Assembly: GCF_900519355.1 (NCBI RefSeq) | Contig: NZ_ULHE01000005.1 | Coordinates: forward strand, 62,001 to 126,000 | Reading direction: 5' to 3' | DNA from: Corynebacterium lactis | GTDB taxonomy: Bacteria; Actinomycetota; Actinomycetes; Mycobacteriales; Mycobacteriaceae | Length of the DNA: 64,000 nucleotides | Part shown: in pieces, positions 19,252 through 27,900 of the stretch | Position numbering within the stretch: position 1 is the stretch's first letter | Layout of the letters: every line of letters begins with the position of its first letter | Program-made: the position numbers and the translations under genes | The notes under the pieces: model-generated | Databases searched by the model: none | What the model was told of the DNA's origin: nothing | The model's input: the letters and a program-made list of their open reading frames with translations, nothing else

Positions 19252-19361
19252 TCACAGTGTTCGCTATGGTTGAGGGGTCAGGTTTTACCCACATGAGGCA
19301 ACCCCGCAATACAACGCGATACGTTTCGCGGGGGCAGGTGAAACTCCTACGAACACTGTGA
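19252..19361 (+). promoter_or_regulatory. candidate structured leader RNA (riboswitch-like)
   Basis: TCACAGTGTTCG (19252-19263) is the exact reverse complement of CGAACACTGTGA (19350-19361), giving a 12-bp closing helix. The 86 nt between can form GGGT/ACCC (19275-19278/19287-19290), CCCC/GGGG (19302-19305/19331-19334) extended by CGCGA/TCGCG (19315-19319/19326-19330), and AGG/CCT (19336-19338/19346-19348). The 3' arm ends 5 nt before the GGGGAG ribosome site of the transporter gene, as a translational switch would. I could not match it to a known class. Paired protein-binding sites are the alternative. Confidence 0.45.
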
Positions 19362-19377
19362 AAAAGGGGAGTGCAAA

Positions 19378-20934
19378 GTGGCACAAACGTCGACGCGCGA
19401 CGAAGCGCGAGAATTATCGGAAGGCCAACAGGATCGCGGCGAACTCTCCCGCGAACTATTCCGGAAGCGCACAGGAATGGGACTCGGCGTCATTCTGGCG
19501 CTGGCCGTCTTTTTCCTGATGCCGAGCGACCTGCCTTACAACACTCGCGGAACGGCAGCAGTAGCAGTGCTGATGGCGGTCTGGTGGATGTCGGAGGCAA
19601 TCCCGATTGCTGTGACGGCGCTTCTGCCGCTCGCACTGTTCCCGCTGCTGGACCTCGCCGCCATCAAGGATTTCTCGGGCAAGTACACCGACCCGACCAT
19701 TTTCCTGTTCATGGGCGGCTTCCTCTTGGCCCTGGCCATGCAGCGCTGGAACCTGCACAAGCGCGTCGCGCTCTGGGTCCTCGTCGCGATGGGCTCGTCG
19801 CCGAAGATGCTGGTGCTCGGCTTCATGATCGCGACAGGATTCCTGTCCATGTGGGTATCCAACACCGCCACCGCAGTGATGATGCTCCCCATCGGCGTGT
19901 CCGTCCTCAGCCTCATTGTCCGCTTGCTTCACGACGAAAAGGGCGATGCGGACGCTCTCGGGGGAGATTCCGCTTCGGCGTCCTACGATCCGATGCCGAA
20001 GTCCAACTTCGGCATCGGTCTGATGCTGGGCATCGCGTACGCCGCCTCGATTGGCTCTCTCGGCACCATCATCGGTACCCCGCCGAACGCCATGCTGGCG
20101 GCCTACATGGCGGAGCAGGGCGTCACAATCGGGTTCGGCCAGTGGATGCTGCTTGGCGTGCCTGTTGCGATTGTGCTGCTCTTGGCCGCCTGGTTCCTGC
20201 TGACTAGCGTCCTGTTCAAGCCCGAAATCGATCACATCCCGGGCGGCCGTGAACTGATGCGCAGTGAGCTGCAGAAGCTCGGCCGCATGTCCGCCGGCGA
20301 GGTACGTGTCCTGCTCGTGTTCATCGTTGCGGCTCTCGCGTGGGTCTTCGTCCCGGTGATCCTGCCGGACACCAAGATTGCCGATGCCGTCATCGCCATG
20401 GCGGTCGGCATCTCCCTGTTCATCATCCCCGGCGGAAAGAACGGCGTGAAGCTGATGCGCTGGGAAAATGCCCTCGAGCTGCCCTGGGGCGTGCTGCTCC
20501 TCTTCGGCGGTGGCCTCGCGCTGTCGTCTCAGTTCGGTAAGTCCGGCCTGTCGGACTGGATCGGCGAGCAGCTGTCCAACCTCGGCTGGATGCCGGTTGC
20601 GGCGCTCGTCGTCATCGTCGGCGCCGTCGTACTCTTCCTGACCGAGTTCACCTCCAACACCGCCACCGCGGCCACCTTCCTCCCGTTGGTGGGAGCGATG
20701 GCGATCGGCCTCGGCCACGACCAGATGATCTTCGCGGTGCCGGTCGCCCTGGCGGCCACGTCTGCCTTCATGATGCCCGTGGCCACCCCTCCGAACGCGA
20801 TCGCCTACGGTTCGGGCTACGTCAGTATGGGCAATATGGTTCGCGCCGGTGTCTGGCTCAACATCATCGCCCTCGTCGTGATCTCCGTGGCATCCCTGAC
20901 CCTGCTGCAGTGGGTCTTCGGCGTCGTCTACTAG
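19378..20934 (+). CDS. DASS-family (SLC13) anion/sodium symporter
   Basis: Inner-membrane transporter of the divalent anion:sodium symporter family, which typically moves C4-dicarboxylates, citrate or sulfate. 518 aa with about 11-12 hydrophobic segments. The two family signatures SNTATAVMMLPIG and SNTATAATFLPL (each with the Asn-Thr sodium/substrate clamp) and IGTPPN / ATPPNAI are present. The start is GTG 19378 with GGGGAG 6-7 nt upstream. A structured-looking leader precedes it and a strong terminator follows. The substrate cannot be set from sequence. Confidence 0.92.
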   Translation: MAQTSTRDEARELSEGQQDRGELSRELFRKRTGMGLGVILALAVFFLMPSDLPYNTRGTAAVAVLMAVWWMSEAIPIAVTALLPLALFPLLDLAAIKDFSGKYTDPTIFLFMGGFLLALAMQRWNLHKRVALWVLVAMGSSPKMLVLGFMIATGFLSMWVSNTATAVMMLPIGVSVLSLIVRLLHDEKGDADALGGDSASASYDPMPKSNFGIGLMLGIAYAASIGSLGTIIGTPPNAMLAAYMAEQGVTIGFGQWMLLGVPVAIVLLLAAWFLLTSVLFKPEIDHIPGGRELMRSELQKLGRMSAGEVRVLLVFIVAALAWVFVPVILPDTKIADAVIAMAVGISLFIIPGGKNGVKLMRWENALELPWGVLLLFGGGLALSSQFGKSGLSDWIGEQLSNLGWMPVAALVVIVGAVVLFLTEFTSNTATAATFLPLVGAMAIGLGHDQMIFAVPVALAATSAFMMPVATPPNAIAYGSGYVSMGNMVRAGVWLNIIALVVISVASLTLLQWVFGVVY

Positions 20935-20989
20935 CTCTGGCACGAGGCTCCGCTGCGGTGCACTCCGCAGGTGCACCGGCACACAAAAA

Positions 20990-21042
20990 TGCTCCCCTCC
21001 GCCCTTCAACTGGAAGAACCGGTTGTGGGGAGGAGGGGAGCA
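20990..21042. terminator. bidirectional hairpin terminator
   Basis: GCTCCCCTCC (20991-21000) pairs with GGAGGGGAGC (21032-21041) between the convergent transporter and sigA genes. Confidence 0.75.
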
Positions 21043-21110
21043 CTCGTATTGCTGCTCTTTAGGCGGGCGCTTCCCGACGGGGCGCTTCCCGACGGTCCCG
21101 ACTCCGCAAC

Positions 21111-22676
21111 CTACTCGAGGTAGTCGCGCAGAACCTGGGAGCGGGACGGGTGCCGCAGCTTCGACATCGTCTTGGATTCAATCTGACGAATACGCTCGCG
21201 GGTCACGCCGTAGACCTGCCCGATCTCGTCGAGGGTCCGGGGCATGCCGTCGGTAAGCCCGAAGCGAAGGCGGACGACGCCGGCCTCGCGCTCGGAGAGG
21301 GTCTCGAGGACGTCGCCCAGCTGGTCTTGCAGCAGCGTGAAGCTGACGGCGTCGACGGCGATAACGGCCTCGGAGTCCTCGATGAAGTCGCCGAGCTGGC
21401 TGTCGCCCTCGTCGCCAATGGTCTGGTCGAGGGAGATGGGCTCGCGCGCGTACTGCTGGATCTCGAGGACCTTCTCCTCGGTGATGTCCATTTCCTTGGC
21501 GAGCTCCTCCGGCGTGGGCTCGCGGCCCAGATCCTGCAGCAGCTCGCGCTGGATACGGCCCAGCTTGTTGATGACCTCCACCATGTGCACCGGAATGCGG
21601 ATGGTGCGGGCCTGATCCGCCATCGCGCGCGTGATGGCCTGGCGGATCCACCAGGTCGCGTACGTGGAGAACTTGTAGCCCTTGGTGTAATCGAACTTTT
21701 CGACGGCGCGGATAAGACCGAGGTTGCCCTCCTGGATCAGGTCCAGGAATGCCATGCCACGGCCGGTGTAGCGCTTTGCGAGCGACACCACGAGTCGAAG
21801 GTTCGCCTCGAGCAGGTGATTCTTCGCTCGCTGGCCATCGCGGGAGATGTCGCGCAGGTCGCGCTTCTGGGCGTACGCCAGGCGCTGGCCCGCTTCTTTC
21901 GCCTCGTCGATCTTGTACTGAGCGTAGAGGCCCGCCTCGATGCGCTTGGCCAGGCTGACCTCCTCCTCGGCCGTAAGGAGCGCGACCTTGCCGATTTGCT
22001 TGAGGTAGGCGCGGACCGAGTCGGCGGATGCTGTCAGCGCGGCGTCCTTGCGGGCCTGTCGAAGACGTGCAGACTCGTCCTCGTTCCAGACTTCGTCGCC
22101 GTCGTCCTCTTCGTCCTCGTCTTCTTCATCCTCGTCGTCGTCCTCGTCTTCGTCGTCCGAGTCATCGAGGTGATCGTCCTCGTCGTCGAAGTCATCGTCG
22201 AGATCGTCGTCTCCGAGGTCATCGTCGAGGTCGTCGTCGAGATCCGGCGAGTAGTCCTGGTCAAGGTCCTGGTCGAGGTCCTCGTCCTCCAGCTCGTCGT
22301 TCTCGGTTGCGTCGAGAGCCTGCGCGTCCTTCGCCTTGGCGGAGGTAGCCTTAGCAGCCGAAGACTTGGCAGCGGCCTTGGTCGCCGCAGCCTTGCGCGT
22401 GGTCTTCTTTACGGCCTTCTTAACAGCCGATTTCTTCGCAGCGGCCTTCTTCGCCGTCTTCTTGGCTGCGGTTTTCTTGGCCGCAGTCTTCTTCGCGGCG
22501 GTCTTCTTCGCCACTGCTTCTTTCGCCACGGCCTTTTTGGCCACTGCCTTCTTGGCAGCCGACTTCTTTACAGCCTTCTTAATGGCCTTCTTCACAGCCT
22601 TCTTTGCAGGAGTAGCCGAACCGGCGCCGCCCTGTGCGGTCCGGTCCTGTGCCTGCTCCGGTTCGTTGCCTGCCAC
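21111..22676 (-). CDS. sigA: primary RNA polymerase sigma factor SigA
   Basis: Housekeeping sigma-70. Regions 1.2-4.2 are intact: [20 protein letters not shown] in region 2, and [13 protein letters not shown] with LRHPSRS at the C-terminus. The N-terminus is unusual in composition: residues ~24-118 are a Lys/Ala repeat (KKTAA-type units, histone H1-like) and ~125-195 are almost all Asp/Glu. Both are known in actinobacterial SigA but are extended here. The start is GTG 22676 with AAAGGG upstream. It sits near ppgK and suhB as in mycobacteria. Confidence 0.96.
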   Translation of the reverse strand: MAGNEPEQAQDRTAQGGAGSATPAKKAVKKAIKKAVKKSAAKKAVAKKAVAKEAVAKKTAAKKTAAKKTAAKKTAKKAAAKKSAVKKAVKKTTRKAAATKAAAKSSAAKATSAKAKDAQALDATENDELEDEDLDQDLDQDYSPDLDDDLDDDLGDDDLDDDFDDEDDHLDDSDDEDEDDDEDEEDEDEEDDGDEVWNEDESARLRQARKDAALTASADSVRAYLKQIGKVALLTAEEEVSLAKRIEAGLYAQYKIDEAKEAGQRLAYAQKRDLRDISRDGQRAKNHLLEANLRLVVSLAKRYTGRGMAFLDLIQEGNLGLIRAVEKFDYTKGYKFSTYATWWIRQAITRAMADQARTIRIPVHMVEVINKLGRIQRELLQDLGREPTPEELAKEMDITEEKVLEIQQYAREPISLDQTIGDEGDSQLGDFIEDSEAVIAVDAVSFTLLQDQLGDVLETLSEREAGVVRLRFGLTDGMPRTLDEIGQVYGVTRERIRQIESKTMSKLRHPSRSQVLRDYLE

Positions 22677-23011
22677 GAACGCCCTTTCACGATGTACGTT
22701 GTGTGCGGTACCGAGGAGCCTTCCGCCTCCGCGGAAAAACCCTCGGCCTTTCGCCTCAAACTTCGTCTGTAGCCACTAGGGGGAAACGCCCTCGGGCGAA
22801 TTCCTTCCAGCGACGTTGTGTCGTGCCACGGAAATAGTAGTTGCCTTGCAATCTCGGGGGGAGGGCCACCGCCAGCACAAGCTGGGCGCCAACCTAGGCC
22901 CCAAGATCTGTTGATTATTCAACCTTGCCGTGAATCAACTCCCCATTGTAAACCAACTGGGGGCGTCGGTGCCGGACCGGGGCACGTCCACAACGGTAAA
23001 TCCGGCAAAAA
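22677..23011. other. intergenic region upstream of sigA
   Basis: 335 nt between the sigA start and the ppgK end, both on the minus strand. It must hold the sigA promoter, but I see no confident -35/-10 pair. No gene, repeat or RNA was recognised. Confidence 0.5.
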
Positions 23012-23767
23012 TTAGGGGTAAATGCCCTGGTCGGCTGCCAACGCCGCCCCGGCGATGCCTGCATTGTTGTGCAGGGTCGCAGGTTCCACCGGCGTTGTGC
23101 ACGTCAGCAGCGGCACCCACTTTTCGTGTTTCCTGCTGATTCCACCGCCGACGATAAATTTCGACGGCCAGAACAGAGACTCGTACGCGCTCAGCACCTT
23201 GGATACGCGCTTCGCCCACTTCTTATAACTGAGTCCCTCGTCCTCCTTCACCTTCGACGATGCGTAGTGCTCCGCCTCAACGCCCTTGACAATCATGTGT
23301 CCGAGCTCGGAATTCGGATAGAGGTTTCCGTCGTGGATCAGGGCAGAGCCGATGCCGGTGCCGAATGTCAGCAGCATGACGGAGCCGGACTTGTTCTCGG
23401 GATTGCCAAACCGGACTTCCGCAAGCCCGGCCGCATCGGCGTCGTTAAGCACATGCGCCGGGCTATTGGGGAGGTACTCGGCGAAGAGCTCGCGACAGTC
23501 GGTGTTGACCCAGGAACTGTCGATATTGGCAGCGAGGAGAGCGGTCTGATTCTGCACGACGGATGGCAACGTAATTCCTACGTGGCCGTCCCACTGCGCA
23601 ATCTCCACAATCTTGGCAATCGTCTCGGCAACAGCGGCAGGAGTGGCCGGCTGTGGGGTGAGAATCTTGATTCGGTCGCCGATCAGTTGGCCGGTGTCCA
23701 GGTCGACGCGGCCACCCTTGATGCCGGAGCCTCCGACATCGATACCAAAACCAATTCGTTGTGTCAT
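23012..23767 (-). CDS. ppgK: polyphosphate glucokinase
   Basis: Phosphorylates glucose using polyphosphate or ATP. ROK-family fold: [12 protein letters not shown] phosphate motif at residues 7-18, [11 protein letters not shown] with the catalytic aspartate, [12 protein letters not shown], and [11 protein letters not shown]. 251 aa, normal for actinobacterial PpgK. A TACAAT -10 element ends 7 nt before the ATG, suggesting a leaderless transcript. Divergent from suhB by only 27 nt, as in M. tuberculosis. Confidence 0.95.
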   Translation of the reverse strand: MTQRIGFGIDVGGSGIKGGRVDLDTGQLIGDRIKILTPQPATPAAVAETIAKIVEIAQWDGHVGITLPSVVQNQTALLAANIDSSWVNTDCRELFAEYLPNSPAHVLNDADAAGLAEVRFGNPENKSGSVMLLTFGTGIGSALIHDGNLYPNSELGHMIVKGVEAEHYASSKVKEDEGLSYKKWAKRVSKVLSAYESLFWPSKFIVGGGISRKHEKWVPLLTCTTPVEPATLHNNAGIAGAALAADQGIYP

Positions 23768-23770
23768 AGC

Positions 23771-23780
23771 TAAAATTGTA
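23771..23780. promoter_or_regulatory. overlapping divergent -10 elements (ppgK/suhB)
   Basis: TAAAAT on the plus strand (23771-23776) and TACAAT on the minus strand (23780-23775) overlap. ppgK would start transcription at or next to its ATG (leaderless); suhB would have an ~11-nt leader. Simultaneous firing is sterically unlikely. Read from sequence; activity inferred. Confidence 0.5.
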
Positions 23781-23794
23781 CGAAAGAGACCACA

Positions 23795-24718
23795 ATGGGT
23801 GTCATGGATGTAGATCAGCGCACCCCTGGATTGGCCTCCCGCGCATCGCTATCGCGACGCGAGGTTGCAGAGACCGTAGCTCTTGCGGCGGGCCGATATA
23901 TTCTGGCCCGTCGAGCAGACCTTGGCGATCAGGCGCTGCGTGGCAGCGTCAGCACAAAATCGTCGGCTGTGGATCCTGTCACAGCTGTCGACAAGGAATC
24001 CGAGGCTCTGATCCGGCGCCTACTGTCGGCACTGGCGCCGGGGGACCGCATTCTGGGGGAGGAAGAGGGGACAGGACAGGCAGATGGCAGTGGAGCCAGT
24101 GCCCACGGAGGTGCGGCCACCTGGATCGTCGATCCGATCGACGGGACTGTGAATTTCCTCTACGGCATCCCCTGCTTTGCGGTGAGCGTAGCGTGCGCAG
24201 ACGGCGATGACGTCGTCGCCGGCGCTGTCGTCAACGTTGCTACGGGCGAACTCTATTCCGCTGCACTCGGCGAAGGTGCGCGGCTCACTGACCGCGACGG
24301 GCGGAGCAGGGACCTGCGCTGCTCCGAGGAAACGTCAATGGGGAAGGCCCTGGTCGCGACTGGGTTTAGTTACTCAGCCGAGCTTCGTCAGCGGCAGGGA
24401 GCGGTCGTGGCAGCCCTGTTGCCACAGTGTCGGGATATCCGCAGGATGGGGTCCGCCGCGCTTGACCTGTGTGCCGTGGCTGACGGAAGGGCCGATGCCT
24501 ACTACGAGCACGGCATCAAAGTGTGGGACTACGCAGCTGGGGCACTCATCGCGGCAGAGGCGGGCGCAACCGTCGTCACGCCCGCACTCGCCGGAGCCCT
24601 CACCGTCGCGGGGGCCCCGGAAGGAGATCCCCTTCGCAGTGGAGTCTACGTCTGCGCCCCCACGCTTGCCGACGAATTCATCGCTACTACGCAGGAACTA
24701 GTCGGGCGGCAGCAGTAG
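23795..24718 (+). CDS. suhB: inositol monophosphatase family protein
   Basis: Mg-dependent phosphatase that probably makes free inositol for PI, PIM and mycothiol synthesis. Metal-binding motifs are [20 protein letters not shown] and the C-terminal [15 protein letters not shown]. 307 aa. ATG 23804 is an alternative start. Its place beside ppgK and sigA matches Rv2701c. Other substrates within the family (histidinol phosphate, fructose bisphosphate) cannot be excluded. Confidence 0.9.
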   Translation: MGVMDVDQRTPGLASRASLSRREVAETVALAAGRYILARRADLGDQALRGSVSTKSSAVDPVTAVDKESEALIRRLLSALAPGDRILGEEEGTGQADGSGASAHGGAATWIVDPIDGTVNFLYGIPCFAVSVACADGDDVVAGAVVNVATGELYSAALGEGARLTDRDGRSRDLRCSEETSMGKALVATGFSYSAELRQRQGAVVAALLPQCRDIRRMGSAALDLCAVADGRADAYYEHGIKVWDYAAGALIAAEAGATVVTPALAGALTVAGAPEGDPLRSGVYVCAPTLADEFIATTQELVGRQQ

Positions 24719-24757
24719 TCATCGGTGGATGAAAAGGGCGACGCAGGCGTCGAGAGC

Positions 24758-25357
24758 CTATGAGCATGCGTTAGGAACGAGGTTGTCCAGTGTCGCGCTG
24801 TCGACTTGGTCTCCTCGGTTCAGCGCAGCCATAGCGTCTGCAATCTGGGCCCCGTCGGAGAGCTTGTCGAAGCCCTTGCCCAGGGCGATGTCGACGCTCG
24901 GGTCCTGCCTGGCGTCGTGGATGAGCTCAAAGCAGGGGAAAAGGCTGTGGAGCGCGACAGCCTGGGCGTTGTGGGCGGCGCCGAAACGGAGCTGACCGAA
25001 GCAACTCAAGTCTTGGTGTTCGACGAGCGGGTCATTGCCGAAAGGCGTGGCGGAATCCGGCGTGAAGCCGAGTGTTCGCAACTGCTCGGCGATCGTGGTC
25101 GCCTGGCCGGTTTGTCCGTTGGCGTTGTAGACCCGCACGGGGACCTCGTAGGGGGCCGAAACCTTGACGCCGACTAACTCTGTCGACGCCACGGGTGTTC
25201 CCGATCCCGGAAGCGAACAGGCGACGGGATAGGACTTTGGTTGCTGGGCGAACGCGAAACCCCAACTTGCGACGGCAAGGACCGCGCAGACCCCGACCAC
25301 CGCGATGTAGGCGAGTGGGGACGTGTGGGCAATCTTTCGGCGCGATCCGTCGGTCAT
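24758..25357 (-). CDS. cei: envelope integrity protein Cei (LytR C-terminal domain)
   Basis: 199-aa membrane-anchored protein: a basic cytosolic head, one transmembrane helix (YIAVVGVCAVLAVASWGFAFA), then an extracytoplasmic domain of LytR C-terminal type (VRVYNANGQTGQATTIAEQL) with four cysteines likely forming disulfides. Homolog of Rv2700/Cei, needed for envelope integrity in mycobacteria, and in the same place between suhB and the DUF4193 gene. The start is ATG 25357; no clear ribosome site is seen. Confidence 0.83.
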   Translation of the reverse strand: MTDGSRRKIAHTSPLAYIAVVGVCAVLAVASWGFAFAQQPKSYPVACSLPGSGTPVASTELVGVKVSAPYEVPVRVYNANGQTGQATTIAEQLRTLGFTPDSATPFGNDPLVEHQDLSCFGQLRFGAAHNAQAVALHSLFPCFELIHDARQDPSVDIALGKGFDKLSDGAQIADAMAALNRGDQVDSATLDNLVPNACS

Positions 25358-25548
25358 ACGGACGATGTTAGCGACATACGGACCGAAGGTTCTAAAAAGC
25401 ATCTCTGACGTGCGGAGATGGCAGGACTAAAGTCAGTGGCTTAATATCCGCTCAGAAACTTAAACATCGACGTAAGTACACGCGGTGCGAGCGCGTGACG
25501 TATCCTCGCTTCAACCACGTGGTCGGAGAGCAGAAAGTAGGTAGAGAG

Positions 25549-25844
25549 ATGCCGGTAGATTACGATGCCCCGCGGGGCCGCGAAGCGGAAGAAATCGAGG
25601 CAGACTCCCTGGAAGGCCTCCAAGCAGCGTCTGCTGAAAAGGAAATCGACGACAATGATGATGGGGAAATCGTAGAGCCCTTTGAGCTGCCGGTGTCTGA
25701 CATCACAGGGGAAGAGTTCGACATCGACGTGGCACCGAAAGGTGCGACGAATTCACCTGCGGATCCTGCTTCATGGTGATGCACCGCTCGATGATCGCTA
25801 TCGACAACGGCGACGGTTTCCCAATTTGTAAGGACTGCGCCTAG
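25549..25844 (+). pseudogene. DUF4193 protein, frameshifted
   Basis: Small acidic actinobacterial protein (Rv2699c-like) ending in a zinc-ribbon-like CxxC...CxxC. The N-terminal 67 residues are in frame from ATG 25549, which follows an AGGTAGAGAG site. The conserved tail (FTCGSCFMVMHRS ... ICKDCA) is in another frame. One base added at 25749 (ACG-GAA) joins them into a 98-residue protein. As given, the frame ends early at SPADPASW. The repaired stop shares CTAG with the stop of the convergent DUF3093 gene. Both zinc pairs are intact, so the break is probably a sequence error. Confidence 0.87.
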
Positions 25845-26371
25845 CGCTTGCCGTCGAGGAAGGTATCGAGCAGCTTTTCCGGATCGCGGGTGGAAACGAG
25901 CCAATACGGCGTCGGGTCGTCCGGATCGTTGAGAACCAGCAGGACCATGGTTGGAATCCAGGTGTGGGTAACTAGGAAAGCTGCAGGATCTAACTGCCGG
26001 CCCAGGGCGTTGCGCTGAGCCGACTTGGGAACGACGAGGGATTTTTCCACGACCGAAGCGGGCAGAACCGCCGTCCCGGCGTGTAGCCAGCGCTCTCCGG
26101 TGGCATCGATCTCCACCGCGACCTGGGTCTTCGACATGGCCAGAAGAATCCAGACGCCCACAGCGAAGCAGATGATGCCACCGATGACGAACCAGATCGG
26201 CGAGCGGTTGAAGCCAATCTGGGCGGTACAGACGAAAGCTCCGGCTGCGCCGAGGAGCCAATACCACCAGGGAACCCACAGCTTTTCGCTGTAAGCAATC
26301 GTTGAGGACTGGTTCTTCCGTGCCTGTCCGGTCTGTATCGGTGCGCCATGCTGACTGTCTTTTCCGCTCAC
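25841..26371 (-). CDS. DUF3093 membrane protein
   Basis: 176-aa actinobacterial membrane protein of unknown function (Rv2698-like). Two hydrophobic segments (WVPWWYWLLGAAGAFVC and WFVIGGIICFAVGVWILLA) are followed by a soluble domain ending YWLVSTRDPEKLL. The start is GTG 26371. It lies between DUF4193 (convergent, stops overlap) and dut (divergent), the mycobacterial order. Confidence 0.85.
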   Translation of the reverse strand: MSGKDSQHGAPIQTGQARKNQSSTIAYSEKLWVPWWYWLLGAAGAFVCTAQIGFNRSPIWFVIGGIICFAVGVWILLAMSKTQVAVEIDATGERWLHAGTAVLPASVVEKSLVVPKSAQRNALGRQLDPAAFLVTHTWIPTMVLLVLNDPDDPTPYWLVSTRDPEKLLDTFLDGKR

Positions 26372-26444
26372 AGCATCTCATTCTAGGCTAAGGAAGAATA
26401 CGGACAGACTAATCCCCGCGTAGGAAGGCAGAGAAGGTTTGAAC

Positions 26445-26903
26445 ATGGCACCCGTCTACGAGGCAGTAAAGGTCAAGAAACTAAGCGTCGACGCCGTGAT
26501 CCCACGGCGCGCGCATCACGACGACGCCGGTGTTGACCTCAGCGCCAATGAGGCAGTTGTGCTGCAGCCGGGGCAGAGGGCCCTCGTGGGCACCGGCATC
26601 GCCATCGCGCTTCCTGTCGGGACGGTCGGGCTTGTGCACCCGCGCTCTGGCCTCGCGTTCAAAAAGGGGCTTTCTATCGTGAACGCACCGGGCACTGTCG
26701 ACGCCGGCTACCGCGGAGAAATCAAGGTCTGCCTGATCAATTTGGACCCGGATGCGCCGATTGAGATCTCCAAGGGCGACCGCATTGCGCAGCTGGTGGT
26801 GCAGAAGGTGGAGCTCCCCCCATTCGAGGAAGTCGAGGAACTTGACGACACCGAACGGGGCGAAGGCGGGCACGGGTCGACGGGCGTCGGCGCGCGCCTG
26901 TAG
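26445..26903 (+). CDS. dut: deoxyuridine 5'-triphosphate nucleotidohydrolase
   Basis: Trimeric dUTPase that hydrolyses dUTP to dUMP, keeping uracil out of DNA. The five motifs are visible: [40 protein letters not shown], and the C-terminal GHGSTG arm. 152 aa. ATG 26445 is preferred over TTG 26439 because GAGAAGG lies 7 nt upstream of it. Confidence 0.96.
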   Translation: MAPVYEAVKVKKLSVDAVIPRRAHHDDAGVDLSANEAVVLQPGQRALVGTGIAIALPVGTVGLVHPRSGLAFKKGLSIVNAPGTVDAGYRGEIKVCLINLDPDAPIEISKGDRIAQLVVQKVELPPFEEVEELDDTERGEGGHGSTGVGARL

Positions 26904-26999
26904 TTTAAAGGTAGTTGCCGTTTTCGAGCGAAGCACTTTTAGTTCTTATTTCGCGCTATGCCGGCGCCTTATCAAGCCTTAGAGGAGTACGCAGAAGCC

Positions 27000-27836
27000 A
27001 TGTGGCCTTTTGGAAAGAAGTCCGAGACGACGCCCCAGGACGAGACCGAGGGCACCATTGATGCCGTCGATTCCTCAGCGCAGGATCTCGGTGACGGTGC
27101 TGTCGGTGCTGATCAGGAAGCCAAGCAGGCTCCGGGCACCACGCCTTCGATGTATTCTCTGGAAACTGTGCCCGGCGTTGATGAGTCCGAAATGCCCCGT
27201 CTGACCAAATCCGGCGGCGGCCCCTTCGACCTGGAGGACGCAGGTCCCGAGAAGTTCGATTTTTCGGACTTTGCGAAGGCCAGCCTGAATCTGGGCTCGG
27301 TCGTCCTGCCGATTCCGCATCAGGGGGATATCCAGGTGGAGATGGGCCCGCAGGGGCCGACGATGCTCCATGTGGCCACCCAGTTCGGTCGCGTCACGCC
27401 TGTAGCCTTCGCCGCACCCACGTCGGGCGGGCAGTGGGAGTCTTCTGCAGCCGAGATTCGCGATGGCCTGGCACAAGATGGGCTGGACGTCTCTGTGGAG
27501 CAGGGTCCGTGGGGCTCCGAAGTCGTCGGTCGCGCAGGCGACATGGAACTGCGCATCATCGGGGCCGACGGTTACCGGTGGATGCTGAGGATGACGGCGT
27601 CCGGCCCCGCGGAGCACGCCGAAGCGCTGGCCCATATCGCCCGCGGTATCCTGGCGCGCAGTTTCGTCTCCCGCGGGGATGACCCCATGCCCGCAGGCCA
27701 GCCCCTGCCTGTCACACTGCCTCCCGCGATGGCTGGGCAGATCCGAGCGGCCTACCAGCAGCAGACAGCTGCTCCCGCAAACCCCGGGCAGGTTCCGGGT
27801 GCCCAGGCCATTAACCCGGACGGATCGACCGACTAA
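27000..27836 (+). CDS. DUF3710 domain-containing protein
   Basis: 278-aa actinobacterial protein of unknown function (Rv2696c-like). It has the MWPFGKK opening, an acidic disordered region to about residue 60, the DUF3710 core (LGSVVLPIP, TAPMT-like MRMTASGPAEHAE) and a Pro/Gln/Ala-rich tail. Start ATG 27000; GAGGAG is rather far (12 nt). Downstream of dut on the same strand, as in mycobacteria. Confidence 0.82.
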   Translation: MWPFGKKSETTPQDETEGTIDAVDSSAQDLGDGAVGADQEAKQAPGTTPSMYSLETVPGVDESEMPRLTKSGGGPFDLEDAGPEKFDFSDFAKASLNLGSVVLPIPHQGDIQVEMGPQGPTMLHVATQFGRVTPVAFAAPTSGGQWESSAAEIRDGLAQDGLDVSVEQGPWGSEVVGRAGDMELRIIGADGYRWMLRMTASGPAEHAEALAHIARGILARSFVSRGDDPMPAGQPLPVTLPPAMAGQIRAAYQQQTAAPANPGQVPGAQAINPDGSTD

Positions 27837-27900
27837 CCAGTTCCGCTGTATCGATTCCCCCAGCCCGCCGTCAGGCTTTTTCCGGAGAGAACAACTCACG

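Noticed and set aside
19252..19361. Assigning the DASS leader to the SAM, FMN, cobalamin or M-box class
   Set aside because: Only short loop similarities; the order of conserved segments does not fit any of these classes.
19252..19361. GlxR/CRP sites from the TCACA and TGTGA halves
   Set aside because: Neither half has a partner at the spacing of TGTGA-N6-TCACA.
19456..21009. 517-codon frame opposite the DASS transporter
   Set aside because: Antisense shadow with His/Gln/Glu-rich composition; no domain.
22340..22610. Tandem-looking DNA repeats considered as a CRISPR or minisatellite
   Set aside because: Units are degenerate, in frame and encode the SigA Lys/Ala repeat; no spacers.
21150..22772. 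540-codon frame opposite sigA
   Set aside because: Antisense shadow of the sigA repeats; Leu/Val runs mirror the Lys/Asp codons.
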